Positions 16,417 to 24,577 of a stretch of 64,000 nucleotides of DNA are shown here, one piece after another. The stretch is taken from NCBI RefSeq assembly GCF_024498355.1, contig NZ_CP101833.1:3081001-3145000 (forward strand), written 5' to 3'. The notes under the pieces are model-generated. The model made no database searches and was not told the DNA's origin. It saw nothing but the letters and a program-made list of their open reading frames with translations. The first letter of the stretch is position 1. Each line of letters opens with the position of its first letter. Origin of the DNA: Bacillus pumilus (GTDB taxonomy: Bacteria; Bacillota; Bacilli; Bacillales; Bacillaceae). The translations under genes were made by a program, and so were the position numbers.

Positions 16417-17931
16417 TTATTGTCCAAGCAGTTGAGAAAGGTAGCCAGATTGGTTGTTTAGCTTTTGAATCGCACTATCCATGGCATTAAACTTTGTATA
16501 GTAACGGGCTTCAACCATCTTCAAACGGTCTTGGAACGTACTCATTCGTTTGGTCAAAGAATCAAGGTCCTTACCAAGTCCGTATTCCTTTAATTCCATC
16601 GTTGTGCTTCCAGCCTTTGTTTGAATGCTCTTCTTGAAGGCTGATAAGGAATTTTTGACACGATACATGATTCCTTGTTCTTGATATTGCTGCTGCGCTT
16701 TGTCTTGATCTTTTGAATCCACATTTAAACTACCTGAGATGAACATTTGACTGATCTTTTGTGGATCTGCTTCAATGGCTTCTCTTAGTTTCTTTTCATT
16801 AATTTCAAGCTTTCCACCATCTTTATACTTGGATGATGTCGTAATACCAATTTGTGTGATGTGAATTTTATTTGCATCACTTGTGGTAATATCAGCATAA
16901 AAATCACTTCTTATTTTAGAGGCACCAGCTCGTAAAATGGAATCACTTCTCAGCAAGCCAGACTTCGCGGTCGTTTCCCATAGCTCCACTTCTTTGTCAG
17001 ACATCGCTTTTTTCTCTTCAGCCGTTAATGGATGATAGTCTCTGTTTTTCTTTTCATTGACTTTACCATTAATCTGCTCAACGAGCTCATTGTATTTATC
17101 AACAAATTGTTTAATCTTATCAAAAATTGTATCCACATCTGTTGAAACGTTTAAGCTGACAGGCTCATCCGTTGTTCCTTTAAGCTCGTACGTAATACCG
17201 GCTTGCGTAAATGTATTGTTGTTATTTTCCATTTTCAGGCCGTTAACCTCGTATTGTGCCTTCTGTCCTTGCGTGGTCGCAACTAATTTGTTATCTCCAT
17301 CTACTTGGAATCCTAATTGCGTCATAAATGAAGCCGAATTGCCATCAGTTGCTTTAATACTGACACCTTCACCCGTTGTCCGAGAAGTAAGAGCGATTGT
17401 ATCTACATAGTTTGTCCCATCAAAGATTTGACCTTTATAAGCCGTCACACCTAATTGAGAGTTATTCAATTTTGTTACAATTGAATCAAGTGTATCTGTA
17501 TCAGTCGTATTAATTGTTACTGTTTTTGGTTCCGTAGAATCTGGTGTGGTCACCTCAAACGTAAACGTACCGTTTGCAGCAGTAAATCCAGATGTACCAG
17601 AAGATTTGAATACGGAAGCTGTAGCTAGTTGGGTTACATGGATTGAGCCAGAGGTAGCATTTGTTGATCCTGTAGCTGTGACAGCAGATTCATTTGAGCT
17701 TGTCACTTTTTTAGCGCCATATGTACTTGGAAGCGTTAAGTTTAAGTTGTAAATCAAATCATCTAATTCTTTGACTTTCGAATTCACCTCGCGATAGCTG
17801 TCTCTTTGCCATTCAAGTGTTTGTTTCTGGCGAGTCATTTTATCAAGTGGTGCTTGCTCAGTTTTCATTAGCTTTGAGACGATTTCATCAATATCAAATA
17901 CATTTGAAAATCCAGTAATTCGATTCACCAT
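16417..17931 (-). CDS. fliD: Flagellar filament cap protein FliD
   Basis: 504 residues (B. subtilis 498). Typical start VNRITGFSNVFDIDEIVSKL, FliD_N domain (about 8-105), variable Thr/Ser-rich middle, FliD_C domain from about 235 with YNELVEQINGKVNE, and a C-terminal coiled coil ending in QSGYLSQLLGQ. It caps the growing filament and folds incoming flagellin. Second gene of the yvyC-fliD-fliS-fliT transcript, under the sigma-D promoter upstream of yvyC. Confidence 0.96.
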   Translation of the reverse strand: MVNRITGFSNVFDIDEIVSKLMKTEQAPLDKMTRQKQTLEWQRDSYREVNSKVKELDDLIYNLNLTLPSTYGAKKVTSSNESAVTATGSTNATSGSIHVTQLATASVFKSSGTSGFTAANGTFTFEVTTPDSTEPKTVTINTTDTDTLDSIVTKLNNSQLGVTAYKGQIFDGTNYVDTIALTSRTTGEGVSIKATDGNSASFMTQLGFQVDGDNKLVATTQGQKAQYEVNGLKMENNNNTFTQAGITYELKGTTDEPVSLNVSTDVDTIFDKIKQFVDKYNELVEQINGKVNEKKNRDYHPLTAEEKKAMSDKEVELWETTAKSGLLRSDSILRAGASKIRSDFYADITTSDANKIHITQIGITTSSKYKDGGKLEINEKKLREAIEADPQKISQMFISGSLNVDSKDQDKAQQQYQEQGIMYRVKNSLSAFKKSIQTKAGSTTMELKEYGLGKDLDSLTKRMSTFQDRLKMVEARYYTKFNAMDSAIQKLNNQSGYLSQLLGQ

Positions 17932-17951
17932 TATTTATGTTCTCCCTTCAA

Positions 17952-18293
17952 TTACATTCTTTTATCTACAAATAAACCGACAATCTCAGTCATTGCTGCA
18001 TAGAAATCAAGCCACTCCTTGGAAGGAATCTCTCTAATGACTTCTTCTGTTTGGTTATCTACGACTTTGACATAATATTCATTGAGTTTTTCATGTAATT
18101 CAAATTGCAGATGAAATTGCGTAGGCTCAATGAGCTTGTTTGCTCCTTGAAGCGTTTTTTCAATTTCCTCTTTTGAAACGACATTGCCATTTTCTTGTGA
18201 TTCAGTGTTTACATTGTCATTCTGATGATTCGTAACACGGGTTTGAAATGCATCAATCAGTGGTTCTAGCGAAGTCAACTTACCAACAGACAT
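17952..18293 (-). CDS. yvyC: FlaG-family flagellar protein YvyC
   Basis: 113 residues. A Gln/Asn-rich N-terminus is followed by the FlaG domain (about 50-113) with FHLQFELHEKLNEYYVKVVD and VIREIPSKEWLDFYAAMTEI. FlaG proteins influence filament length or stability, but the mechanism is not settled. In B. subtilis the gene lies between hag and fliD; here it comes directly after csrA because hag is absent. A sigma-D promoter lies just upstream. Confidence 0.9.
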   Translation of the reverse strand: MSVGKLTSLEPLIDAFQTRVTNHQNDNVNTESQENGNVVSKEEIEKTLQGANKLIEPTQFHLQFELHEKLNEYYVKVVDNQTEEVIREIPSKEWLDFYAAMTEIVGLFVDKRM

Positions 18294-18327
18294 AGTTATT
18301 CAGCTCCTGTGCTTTTATCTATCTTTT

Positions 18328-18353
18328 ATATCGGCTTTGAATTTTCAAATTAA
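18328..18353 (-). promoter_or_regulatory. Sigma-D promoter of yvyC-fliD-fliS-fliT
   Basis: Minus strand: TTAA (18353-18350), 14-nt spacer, GCCGATAT (18335-18328). The -10 is a perfect match to the sigma-D consensus; the -35 matches TAAA at three of four bases. It lies 35 nt before yvyC. Confidence 0.85.
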
Positions 18354-18445
18354 ATATAGATGGACCGATTTGTTAAAGTTTCATATAGATGGTGAACATC
18401 CACATAGAAACGCTTTCACACGGAGAAGGATAGCTGAATCAGATG

Positions 18446-18474
18446 AAAAAATCCTCACTTTTGTTGTGAGGATA
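18446..18474 (-). terminator. Terminator at the end of csrA
   Basis: Minus strand: ATCCTCAC, 7-nt loop, GTGAGGAT, then TTTTT. It includes the csrA stop region and closes the flgM-to-csrA transcript before the sigma-D promoter of yvyC. Confidence 0.85.
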
Positions 18475-18679
18475 ATTGAGAAAGAAGATCTAAGGACAAG
18501 CTCGCAGCACGATTGTTCTCTTCTTGAATAGACAGGTACACTTCTTTCCTGTGAATATCGATGTGCTTAGGAGCCTCAATCCCGACCTTCACTTGATCGC
18601 CTTCGATTGAAATAATCTTGACTTCAATATCATCGCCTATTTGAATCGACTGATTTAATTTCCGAGACAGGACTAACAT
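18455..18679 (-). CDS. csrA: Carbon storage/translation regulator CsrA
   Basis: 74 residues, as in B. subtilis. [20 protein letters not shown] and [17 protein letters not shown] are the CsrA core, including the RNA-contact Arg at the start of the C-terminal helix. The homodimer binds GGA motifs; in B. subtilis it represses hag translation and is in turn sequestered by FliW. The start overlaps the fliW stop by 7 nt (ATGTTAG), which couples the regulator to its antagonist. The usual target gene does not follow here. Confidence 0.95.
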   Translation of the reverse strand: MLVLSRKLNQSIQIGDDIEVKIISIEGDQVKVGIEAPKHIDIHRKEVYLSIQEENNRAASLSLDLLSQLSSQQK

Positions 18680-19107
18680 GAGGATGCCACCTCTAACAAA
18701 TGTTTTGTATGATAGGCTGAATCATGCAAAATCACTTGTTTGGCTTTCATATTTTTCCGGTTCACAATAATAGGCGCTCTTAAATTAGCTGTCGTTTTTT
18801 CAATAGATGATTCCATTGTTAAAATAACCATTACTTCCACATCATTGGCATCTTCTACTTCTAGAATGTCTACAACCGTTTCGTCTAAATCAAATTCGTA
18901 TTGATTGAAGAATAAAAATGGGCTGCTGACAATAAAGCCTAATGCTGCGTTTTTCAATGATTGCAGAACTAAAAATGGAGACTCTTCTGATAAAGGCAAA
19001 ATGACAAACTGTTTTTGATCCAGAAATCCTGGTATCCCATTTGAGAAGTTGATGATTTGCTCCTCTTTGATTGTCACTTCACCATGGTATTTTGTTTGAA
19101 TGATCAT
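18673..19107 (-). CDS. fliW: Flagellar assembly factor FliW
   Basis: 144 residues (B. subtilis 143). Typical beta-barrel sequence with [20 protein letters not shown], and the conserved C-terminal segment [20 protein letters not shown]. FliW binds flagellin or CsrA in a partner switch: free flagellin takes FliW, releasing CsrA to repress flagellin translation. Between yviE and csrA, as in B. subtilis. Confidence 0.95.
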   Translation of the reverse strand: MIIQTKYHGEVTIKEEQIINFSNGIPGFLDQKQFVILPLSEESPFLVLQSLKNAALGFIVSSPFLFFNQYEFDLDETVVDILEVEDANDVEVMVILTMESSIEKTTANLRAPIIVNRKNMKAKQVILHDSAYHTKHLLEVASSC

Positions 19108-19135
19108 AATTCACGACCTTTTTCGTTTTTCTTAC

Positions 19136-19714
19136 CTATACCTTATCACCATTTTGACCCGTTTCGTCAACTTCTATTTTTAATTCTGGGTATTGCAACA
19201 TATCAATATTTACTTTACCTTGCTGATAGTTAACGATCGGTTTATGCGGTGTTGCCTCAATGATCGCTTTTTGAGGCTCAACATCAATTTGAAGCTCGGA
19301 TGGCTGATAGTGAATTTTGACACTGAAGAATGAAGGAATTACACCGATGGTGAATTGCTTCGCGGGAGGACTACCATTGATTTTGGCAAACTCAGCAATG
19401 GCATTACCTCCATCCTCAATCTTAATCAGTTCGCTTCCTTCTTCCGCTCTTCGTCCCATTCCTTCGCCAACAGCACGTTTCCCTTCTGCTGCCCATTCCT
19501 CAGAACGCCTAAAAATCGACTTGATATCCATATCAGCAAATGCCTCTGATTGATCAATGGTTAATTTCGAAGGTGTCCTTGTGATGTTCATGACAGCTCT
19601 TGGCTGCTGAATCTCAAGATCAGCTCTTGGCTGCTCTACTTCTTGTCTAGATGGAGTCGTCGACATTTGCAGCTTTGCATAGGTTTGCTGCATTAACAAT
19701 CTAGGGATTTGCAT
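19136..19714 (-). CDS. yviE: DUF6470-family protein YviE
   Basis: 192 residues from ATG 19714 (GGAGGTGAACTT upstream); B. subtilis YviE has 191. Motifs MQIPRLLMQQTYAKLQMST, repeated PRA...IQQPRA... segments and HYQPSELQIDVEPQKAIIEA suggest repeated short beta segments. No enzyme motif. Always found between flgL and fliW in Bacillus flagellar operons; its role is not known to me. A terminator-like hairpin at 19734-19759 sits directly upstream of its ribosome-binding site. Confidence 0.88.
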   Translation of the reverse strand: MQIPRLLMQQTYAKLQMSTTPSRQEVEQPRADLEIQQPRAVMNITRTPSKLTIDQSEAFADMDIKSIFRRSEEWAAEGKRAVGEGMGRRAEEGSELIKIEDGGNAIAEFAKINGSPPAKQFTIGVIPSFFSVKIHYQPSELQIDVEPQKAIIEATPHKPIVNYQQGKVNIDMLQYPELKIEVDETGQNGDKV

Positions 19715-19733
19715 AAGTTCACCTCCATGATGC

Positions 19734-19759
19734 AAAAAAGCACCCAACGGATGCTTTTT
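19734..19759 (-). terminator. Attenuator-like hairpin between flgL and yviE
   Basis: Minus strand: AAAAAGCA, 9-nt loop, TGCTTTTTT. A weak, A+T-closed stem with a T-run, inside the operon just after the flgL stop and before the yviE ribosome-binding site. Confidence 0.5.
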
Positions 19760-19760
19760 A

Positions 19761-20672
19761 TTATCTTAAGAAATCGACAAGGGATGGCTGAATGACTTTA
19801 GCTGTCGTCGCTAAAGCAGCTCTATTCACAGTTTCTTGTTGAAGAAGATCAAGAATCGCTTTTTCACTTTCAACATCTTCATTATCTGATTTAGCATTTT
19901 TCAGCACTTCGAATTGTGAAGTCAAGCGGCTACTTACTAAGTCAATCCGATTCGATCGGGCTCCAAGATCTGAGCGCTCGGCACTCATCACTTCTTTAAA
20001 CTGATCAATGTTTCCTAATGCATCATCAGAATTCGCAAACGTCCCATTTTTTAATGAATTTTCTAAATCCGTCAGCATTTCAATCACATTTTGACCGCTG
20101 GCAGATTGTCCACCAAACGCTGAAATTGGATTTGAGTTCACATTTAATGTGATACCGTCAGAAATGTTCGATTGAACTGAGTTTGCATCAGTATAGTTTT
20201 CAAAGTTAAATGTATACGTACCATCTGCATTCTCGACGACTGGTTTTACATTTGTATTCGTCCCATTAAATACGAACTTACCTAGCATCTGAGTGTTCAT
20301 TGCATCAATGATTTGTTTCTTCATCTGACTAATTTCCACTCCGATAGCTTCTAAATCTTCTGGCTGCTTTGTTCCATTAGCCGCATCAAGTACTTTGTCT
20401 CGTACATTTGACATAATATCAATGATTTCAGTGACACTCGTTTCAGATGTATCAATCCAGTTTTGTGCCTCATTTAAATTATTTTGATATTGTTCATTTC
20501 GAAATAGGGCTGTACTATACTGAAGACTTTTTACTGCTGCAACAGGATCATCAGATGTTTTCGTGAAACGTTTTCCTGTTTGGGCCTGCTCATTAATTTT
20601 AGAAAGTTTTTCATAACTTTTACTAATATTGCGAAGTGAGTTTTGAGAAATCATACCTTGCGTGACTCGCAT
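19761..20672 (-). CDS. flgL: Flagellar hook-associated protein 3, FlgL
   Basis: 303 residues (B. subtilis 298). Flagellin-like N-terminus MRVTQGMISQNSLRNISKSY with KRFTKTSDDPVAAVKSLQYS, and C-terminal helix SEKAILDLLQQETVNRAAL. It forms the junction between FlgK and the filament. It lies 9 nt after flgK on the same transcript. Confidence 0.96.
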   Translation of the reverse strand: MRVTQGMISQNSLRNISKSYEKLSKINEQAQTGKRFTKTSDDPVAAVKSLQYSTALFRNEQYQNNLNEAQNWIDTSETSVTEIIDIMSNVRDKVLDAANGTKQPEDLEAIGVEISQMKKQIIDAMNTQMLGKFVFNGTNTNVKPVVENADGTYTFNFENYTDANSVQSNISDGITLNVNSNPISAFGGQSASGQNVIEMLTDLENSLKNGTFANSDDALGNIDQFKEVMSAERSDLGARSNRIDLVSSRLTSQFEVLKNAKSDNEDVESEKAILDLLQQETVNRAALATTAKVIQPSLVDFLR

Positions 20673-20681
20673 CAGTTATCC

Positions 20682-22202
20682 CTACCTTCCTACGACACCC
20701 ATGCCGTTGATTACTTTATCCAATACTTCATCTTGTAATGTCACAATTCTTGCCGCTGCATTATACGCATGCTGAAATTGGATCATATTCGTCATTTCTT
20801 CATCGATGGAGACAGCGCTAGTCGACATTCTACGTTCATTAGCTGAGTTGACAAGAGCCGCTGAACTGCTTTCCAGCGTCATGTTCTTTTTCCCTTGTAT
20901 CCCCATTTCAGCAATGACATTTTGGTAGTAATCCTGAATTGTCGTTGTATTTCCGCCAATTGCTAGCTTTAAGTTTTGAATATTGGCTAATTGCGTAGCA
21001 TTCGAACCATCACCCTGCGTTTGATTGACAGATGCGGCAATATTATCTGTTGATGCTAAAATCACATCACTCACTTTGATACGAGCTGCCAAGCCTTTAT
21101 TCAGATCATTGTTATTTTCGATATCAAAAAAGTCTTGTCCGCTTGCCCCATTTAACGTGTACCCTTGCTTATGCACGTCGTTAAATGTATCCATGAATAC
21201 TTGTGCTACTTCATCTAGCTCTGCAAGCATGTCTGGGTACATTCCTTTTTCAGCACCATTTGACATGTAGCCATACGCCTCAACAAGTGCTTTTACTTTA
21301 CCATTCACCTGTAATTGATCTGCTGCAATGGTTGTTGTTCCGAATTGAAGTGAGTCGACAAGTCCCGTCGTATTATCGTAGGAGATTTGCAGTTCAGACT
21401 TTTCATTGGTAATGCCATTCAAAATCGTCCCAGCAGATTGTCCATTTGCACCGATAATGTCGATGTTGACGGTTCCTTCAGCAATATTGAGTGCATTTCC
21501 GCCAGATGGATTGTAGCTCACCTTAATATCAACAAGTGAGGATAACTGATCGACCAGCGCATCACGCGTATCATAAAGATCATTTGGAAGATATCCATTT
21601 GGCTCAACTGTTGCAATCTGTTTGTTCACTTCATCTATTTGAGATAAAAGAGTGTTCACATTTTTTGCTGTTGAATCGAGTTCTGTTTTCAAATTCTTTT
21701 GTATCGTTGTTAAAGAAGAATTGAGCAGACGGAATTGATCTACTAAAGCCTGTGCACTTGTTTTAACTACTGTACGTGCAGATGCAGTATCAGCATTTTT
21801 CGATTCTGATAGAACCTGTAATGATTTCCAAAGATTATCAAAGGCTCTGTTTAAGCCTTCATCTGTCAAATCATTCATAACCCCCTCCATTTGTGAAAGG
21901 GCATCAGACTTCGCTGAATAGTAAGACATATTGTTGTTATGATCTCTGTATTGTAGATCTAAAAAGCTGTCTCGAATTCTTTCAACGGTCCCAACTTGAA
22001 CTCCTGTCCCCATTTGGCCGTACGTCTTGCCATCATAAACAGAAATTACAGGGTAAGGATTATCTGCTTTAAAGGTAACTCTTTGTCTTGAGTAGCCTTC
22101 TGTATTTGCATTGGACACGTTGTTTGATGTGACATAAAGCCCTGCACGCTGGGCTGTGATTCCTCTTTTTGCCGTTTCTAGTCCCATGAATGTAGAACCC
22201 AT
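20682..22202 (-). CDS. flgK: Flagellar hook-associated protein 1, FlgK
   Basis: 506 residues (B. subtilis 507). Rod/hook N-terminal motif TSNNVSNANTEGYSRQRV and C-terminal helix VSIDEEMTNMIQFQHAYNAA mark FlgK. Strong site AAGGAGG 6-7 nt upstream. It joins the hook to FlgL. Cotranscribed with flgN and flgM. Confidence 0.97.
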   Translation of the reverse strand: MGSTFMGLETAKRGITAQRAGLYVTSNNVSNANTEGYSRQRVTFKADNPYPVISVYDGKTYGQMGTGVQVGTVERIRDSFLDLQYRDHNNNMSYYSAKSDALSQMEGVMNDLTDEGLNRAFDNLWKSLQVLSESKNADTASARTVVKTSAQALVDQFRLLNSSLTTIQKNLKTELDSTAKNVNTLLSQIDEVNKQIATVEPNGYLPNDLYDTRDALVDQLSSLVDIKVSYNPSGGNALNIAEGTVNIDIIGANGQSAGTILNGITNEKSELQISYDNTTGLVDSLQFGTTTIAADQLQVNGKVKALVEAYGYMSNGAEKGMYPDMLAELDEVAQVFMDTFNDVHKQGYTLNGASGQDFFDIENNNDLNKGLAARIKVSDVILASTDNIAASVNQTQGDGSNATQLANIQNLKLAIGGNTTTIQDYYQNVIAEMGIQGKKNMTLESSSAALVNSANERRMSTSAVSIDEEMTNMIQFQHAYNAAARIVTLQDEVLDKVINGMGVVGR

Positions 22203-22217
22203 TGGTATCCTCCTTGT

Positions 22218-22700
22218 TTACGCCTTTGAATCAAACAAAGCCCTATGCTGTTTAGGCTTTGAATTCTCAAGACCATTTTGTCCGTAATTCATATGTTCTT
22301 TATTAGGGTTAACGAGATCGAATGTCAGTGAAATAAATTGAAGTGACTGCTGAATGAGCTGTTTGTTTAGTTCATTTACATCTTTCAATTCCACCATGAT
22401 GTCATTTAGTTTCTCATATAACGAAATGAGCTCTTCTTGTTCCGTACCTTCAGCCTTTTCGATACATGCTGTGATTGTCGGCGGTTGATCACTTTGTAAA
22501 AATTGAACTGTAGCTTCAATACGCTTTTCTTCTAATTGAGAAATGGCCTGAATATATTTCTGCTCTAAATTCAGAACCTCTGAAAGAGCATCAATCTCAT
22601 TGCTTTTCAGCATTTCTGTTTTATCCTTAGACAGCTTTAGAAGCTGTTCATGTAATCCATAGAGACGATGCAGCTCTTCAATAATTATTTTAACTGACAT
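22218..22700 (-). CDS. flgN: FlgN-type flagellar export chaperone (YvyG)
   Basis: 160 residues, all helical and charged, with EQEELISLYEKLNDIMVELK and a start MSVKIIIEELHRLYGLHEQL. The FlgN family are cytosolic chaperones for FlgK and FlgL, the two genes directly downstream, and position supports the call. B. subtilis YvyG has the same length and neighbours. Confidence 0.9.
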   Translation of the reverse strand: MSVKIIIEELHRLYGLHEQLLKLSKDKTEMLKSNEIDALSEVLNLEQKYIQAISQLEEKRIEATVQFLQSDQPPTITACIEKAEGTEQEELISLYEKLNDIMVELKDVNELNKQLIQQSLQFISLTFDLVNPNKEHMNYGQNGLENSKPKQHRALFDSKA

Positions 22701-22717
22701 TCGCGCTACTCCTTTTG

Positions 22718-22981
22718 TTATTGTTGTTTATAAAAATTCAGCATTTTATCTGCAATACCTTTTGTATCTACCATATATGTTCCGGCTTCAATGCTTTTTT
22801 TAAGTTGGTCTATTTTATCTTGACGTTCTTTCATTAAATTCGGCACCTTTTGCATTTCGATTGCCTTTTTAGAAATTTCGACTTTATCAGTTGATTTTGC
22901 TTGATTCGATTGCAACGTTTGTTTCTCATATGTTTTCTTGTAAGGATTTACTGGTTGTGTTCCATATCGATTAATTTTCAC
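22718..22981 (-). CDS. flgM: Anti-sigma-D factor FlgM
   Basis: 87 residues from GTG 22981 (GAGAGGAATCCC upstream); B. subtilis 88. Start MKINRYGTQPVNPYKKTYEK, and the C-terminal SIEAGTYMVDTKGIADKMLN is the sigma-binding part. It holds sigma-D inactive until the hook is complete. A sigma-D promoter at 23029-23055 makes it subject to its own target, a feedback loop. Confidence 0.94.
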   Translation of the reverse strand: MKINRYGTQPVNPYKKTYEKQTLQSNQAKSTDKVEISKKAIEMQKVPNLMKERQDKIDQLKKSIEAGTYMVDTKGIADKMLNFYKQQ

Positions 22982-23028
22982 GGGATTCCTCTCGCTTTCC
23001 GTTACAGTCTGTCTTGATTCTATCCATT

Positions 23029-23055
23029 TTATCGACCAAACTGCAACTTAGTTTA
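23029..23055 (-). promoter_or_regulatory. Sigma-D promoter of the flgM operon
   Basis: Minus strand: TAAA (23055-23052), 15-nt spacer, GTCGATAA (23036-23029). One mismatch to the GCCGATAA form. It lies between yvyF and flgM. Confidence 0.8.
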
Positions 23056-23060
23056 GGGAA

Positions 23061-23480
23061 TCAGTCGTTTTTAGGATTAATGGCATAATAGGTGTCTTTT
23101 TTCCTAGATTCAATCTCCTTTTTACGCTCTTCTTCTTGGTTCATTTGGCTGATTTGCGAATGAATATCCTGTTCACATTTGCTGCACAGCTTGTTTTTCC
23201 TGATCGGTTGGCCGCATCTTTCACAAGGATAGTTGATATTCGGAAATTGACTAATTTGAAGCCTTTTCAAACGGATAAATTTCAGGATTAATTCTTCATC
23301 AACATCTGTTGCATCTACTATTTCAGCAATGGTTGATTGTCTATTACTTTGCTTCCGCAAAAATTTATAAACGATATCAAAAGAACGTTCTTCTTCTTCA
23401 AAGCATTTGTTACAAACCGTTTGGATGGTGGTTTTTAAAAATAACTGATTACATTGTGGACAGTTTGCCAATTGATTCAT
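23061..23480 (-). CDS. yvyF: Zinc-finger flagellar operon protein YvyF
   Basis: 139 residues from ATG 23480, the B. subtilis length; GGGG lies 8 nt upstream. Three paired-Cys clusters (CPQC ... CNKC; CERC ... CSKC) suggest two zinc ribbons around a winged-helix-like middle (QSTIAEIVDATDVDEELILK). Constantly found upstream of flgM in Bacillus. A regulatory role has been suggested for the family, but I know of no settled function. It has its own sigma-D promoter at 23514-23539 besides readthrough from comF. Confidence 0.88.
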   Translation of the reverse strand: MNQLANCPQCNQLFLKTTIQTVCNKCFEEEERSFDIVYKFLRKQSNRQSTIAEIVDATDVDEELILKFIRLKRLQISQFPNINYPCERCGQPIRKNKLCSKCEQDIHSQISQMNQEEERKKEIESRKKDTYYAINPKND

Positions 23481-23513
23481 AACCAAAACCCCTTACGTTA
23501 TTTTCTTTTCTTA

Positions 23514-23539
23514 TTATCGGTTGATTATCATGATTTTTA
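23514..23539 (-). promoter_or_regulatory. Sigma-D-type promoter of yvyF
   Basis: Minus strand: TAAA (23539-23536), 14-nt spacer, ACCGATAA (23521-23514). The -35 is perfect; the -10 has one mismatch. It overlaps the stop codon of comFC. Confidence 0.7.
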
Positions 23540-24223
23540 ACTACGTATCAACGTAAAAGAGGAAACACTTTTGGCACCTGCGTCTTTTAAAATTTTTGCC
23601 GCATCATAGATGGTCGCCCCAGTTGTATAGATATCATCAATTAATACAATATCCTTTTGAAGGATCGCATCTGACTGCTTTAATTGGAACAATCCCTTTT
23701 GATCTAGACGTTCATTTTTACTTTTCTTAGACTGCTTACTTTGATGAATTTTAACGAGTGGTTGCAATATAGGCATACCAATCAAGGAAGCTAGTACGAC
23801 GGACTGATTAAATCCTCTTTCCTTTAACCTTTCTTTACTTAAAGGGATTGGAATCAGCACAGGTTTTTTAATTGAAAAGGAACGCTTAAACACTGCTCGT
23901 ACATCTCTTTTAAACAACTCAGCTAAAGCTGTATCACCTCGAAATTTAAATCGAGCAAGGACGCCTTTCATAAAATCGTTGTAAGTATAAACAGACCTAT
24001 TTTTCACAAGAACTTCAGAAAAATCGGGCCGTTCATTCCATCGGGAACAGTCCTGACACAATTCGTTATTTGACTGTGATCTTCCACATTTTGGACAAAT
24101 GGTGCTATGAATCTTCACTAGGTGATCCTTACATGCTATACATAAGCTATCATCATTTGATAGAAGTAATGATTTCCATGTAAAAGCAGCCACAAAATGC
24201 CCCTCACAAATTGGGCAAATCAA
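23537..24223 (-). CDS. comFC: Competence protein ComFC (phosphoribosyltransferase-like)
   Basis: 228 residues. N-terminal zinc ribbon (CPIC ... CIAC, CPKC ... CQDC) then a phosphoribosyltransferase fold with PRPP-binding loop VLIDDIYTTGATIYDAAKIL near residue 195 and the family stretch PIPLSKERLKERGFNQS. Needed with ComFA for uptake of transforming DNA in B. subtilis; the biochemical role is unclear. The start is TTG, overlapping the comFB stop (TTGA), so it is translationally coupled. Confidence 0.94.
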   Translation of the reverse strand: MICPICEGHFVAAFTWKSLLLSNDDSLCIACKDHLVKIHSTICPKCGRSQSNNELCQDCSRWNERPDFSEVLVKNRSVYTYNDFMKGVLARFKFRGDTALAELFKRDVRAVFKRSFSIKKPVLIPIPLSKERLKERGFNQSVVLASLIGMPILQPLVKIHQSKQSKKSKNERLDQKGLFQLKQSDAILQKDIVLIDDIYTTGATIYDAAKILKDAGAKSVSSFTLIRS

Positions 24224-24513
24224 CTGTTTTCCTTATTAAGCGGTTGACGATTTTCGCATCTCGGAAATGTCGTGACCTTTGAAGCCGCTTCTGTCAAAAT
24301 GACCAGCATGGCAGTATTCTTCTGTTTATCCACCATCTCGGATTTACTGTAAGATATTTTATCGATATCTGTTATATATTGCGGCTTCACTTGATTTAGT
24401 GAAATCGCTAATACATCTTCTATACACTTTTCACAATGACAAATCATGTTTAATTGATTGAGATATTGATAGAGGATTTCCTTGAGTAGTATTTCTTTTG
24501 CATTGAGTAACAT
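24220..24513 (-). CDS. comFB: Late competence protein ComFB
   Basis: 97 residues from ATG 24513 (AGGAGAGACAAAAT upstream); B. subtilis 98. The longer open frame running up to 24612 enters comFA. Four Cys (CHCEKC near residue 28, Cys in FPRCENR) suggest a zinc site; the ComFB fold recurs in cyclic-dinucleotide receptors of cyanobacteria, so nucleotide binding is possible. In B. subtilis its loss has little effect on transformation. Confidence 0.92.
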   Translation of the reverse strand: MLLNAKEILLKEILYQYLNQLNMICHCEKCIEDVLAISLNQVKPQYITDIDKISYSKSEMVDKQKNTAMLVILTEAASKVTTFPRCENRQPLNKENS

Positions 24514-24577
24514 ATTTTGTCTCTCCTGCCATTTGTGTATTGTGAATATAATGTACCATGATTTAGTTAAACCCACA

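Noticed and set aside
18354..18440. Remnant of hag or a CsrA-regulated leader between csrA and yvyC
   Set aside because: A weak G-U-rich stem can be drawn, but there is no GGA in a loop, no flagellin-like codons and no start site.
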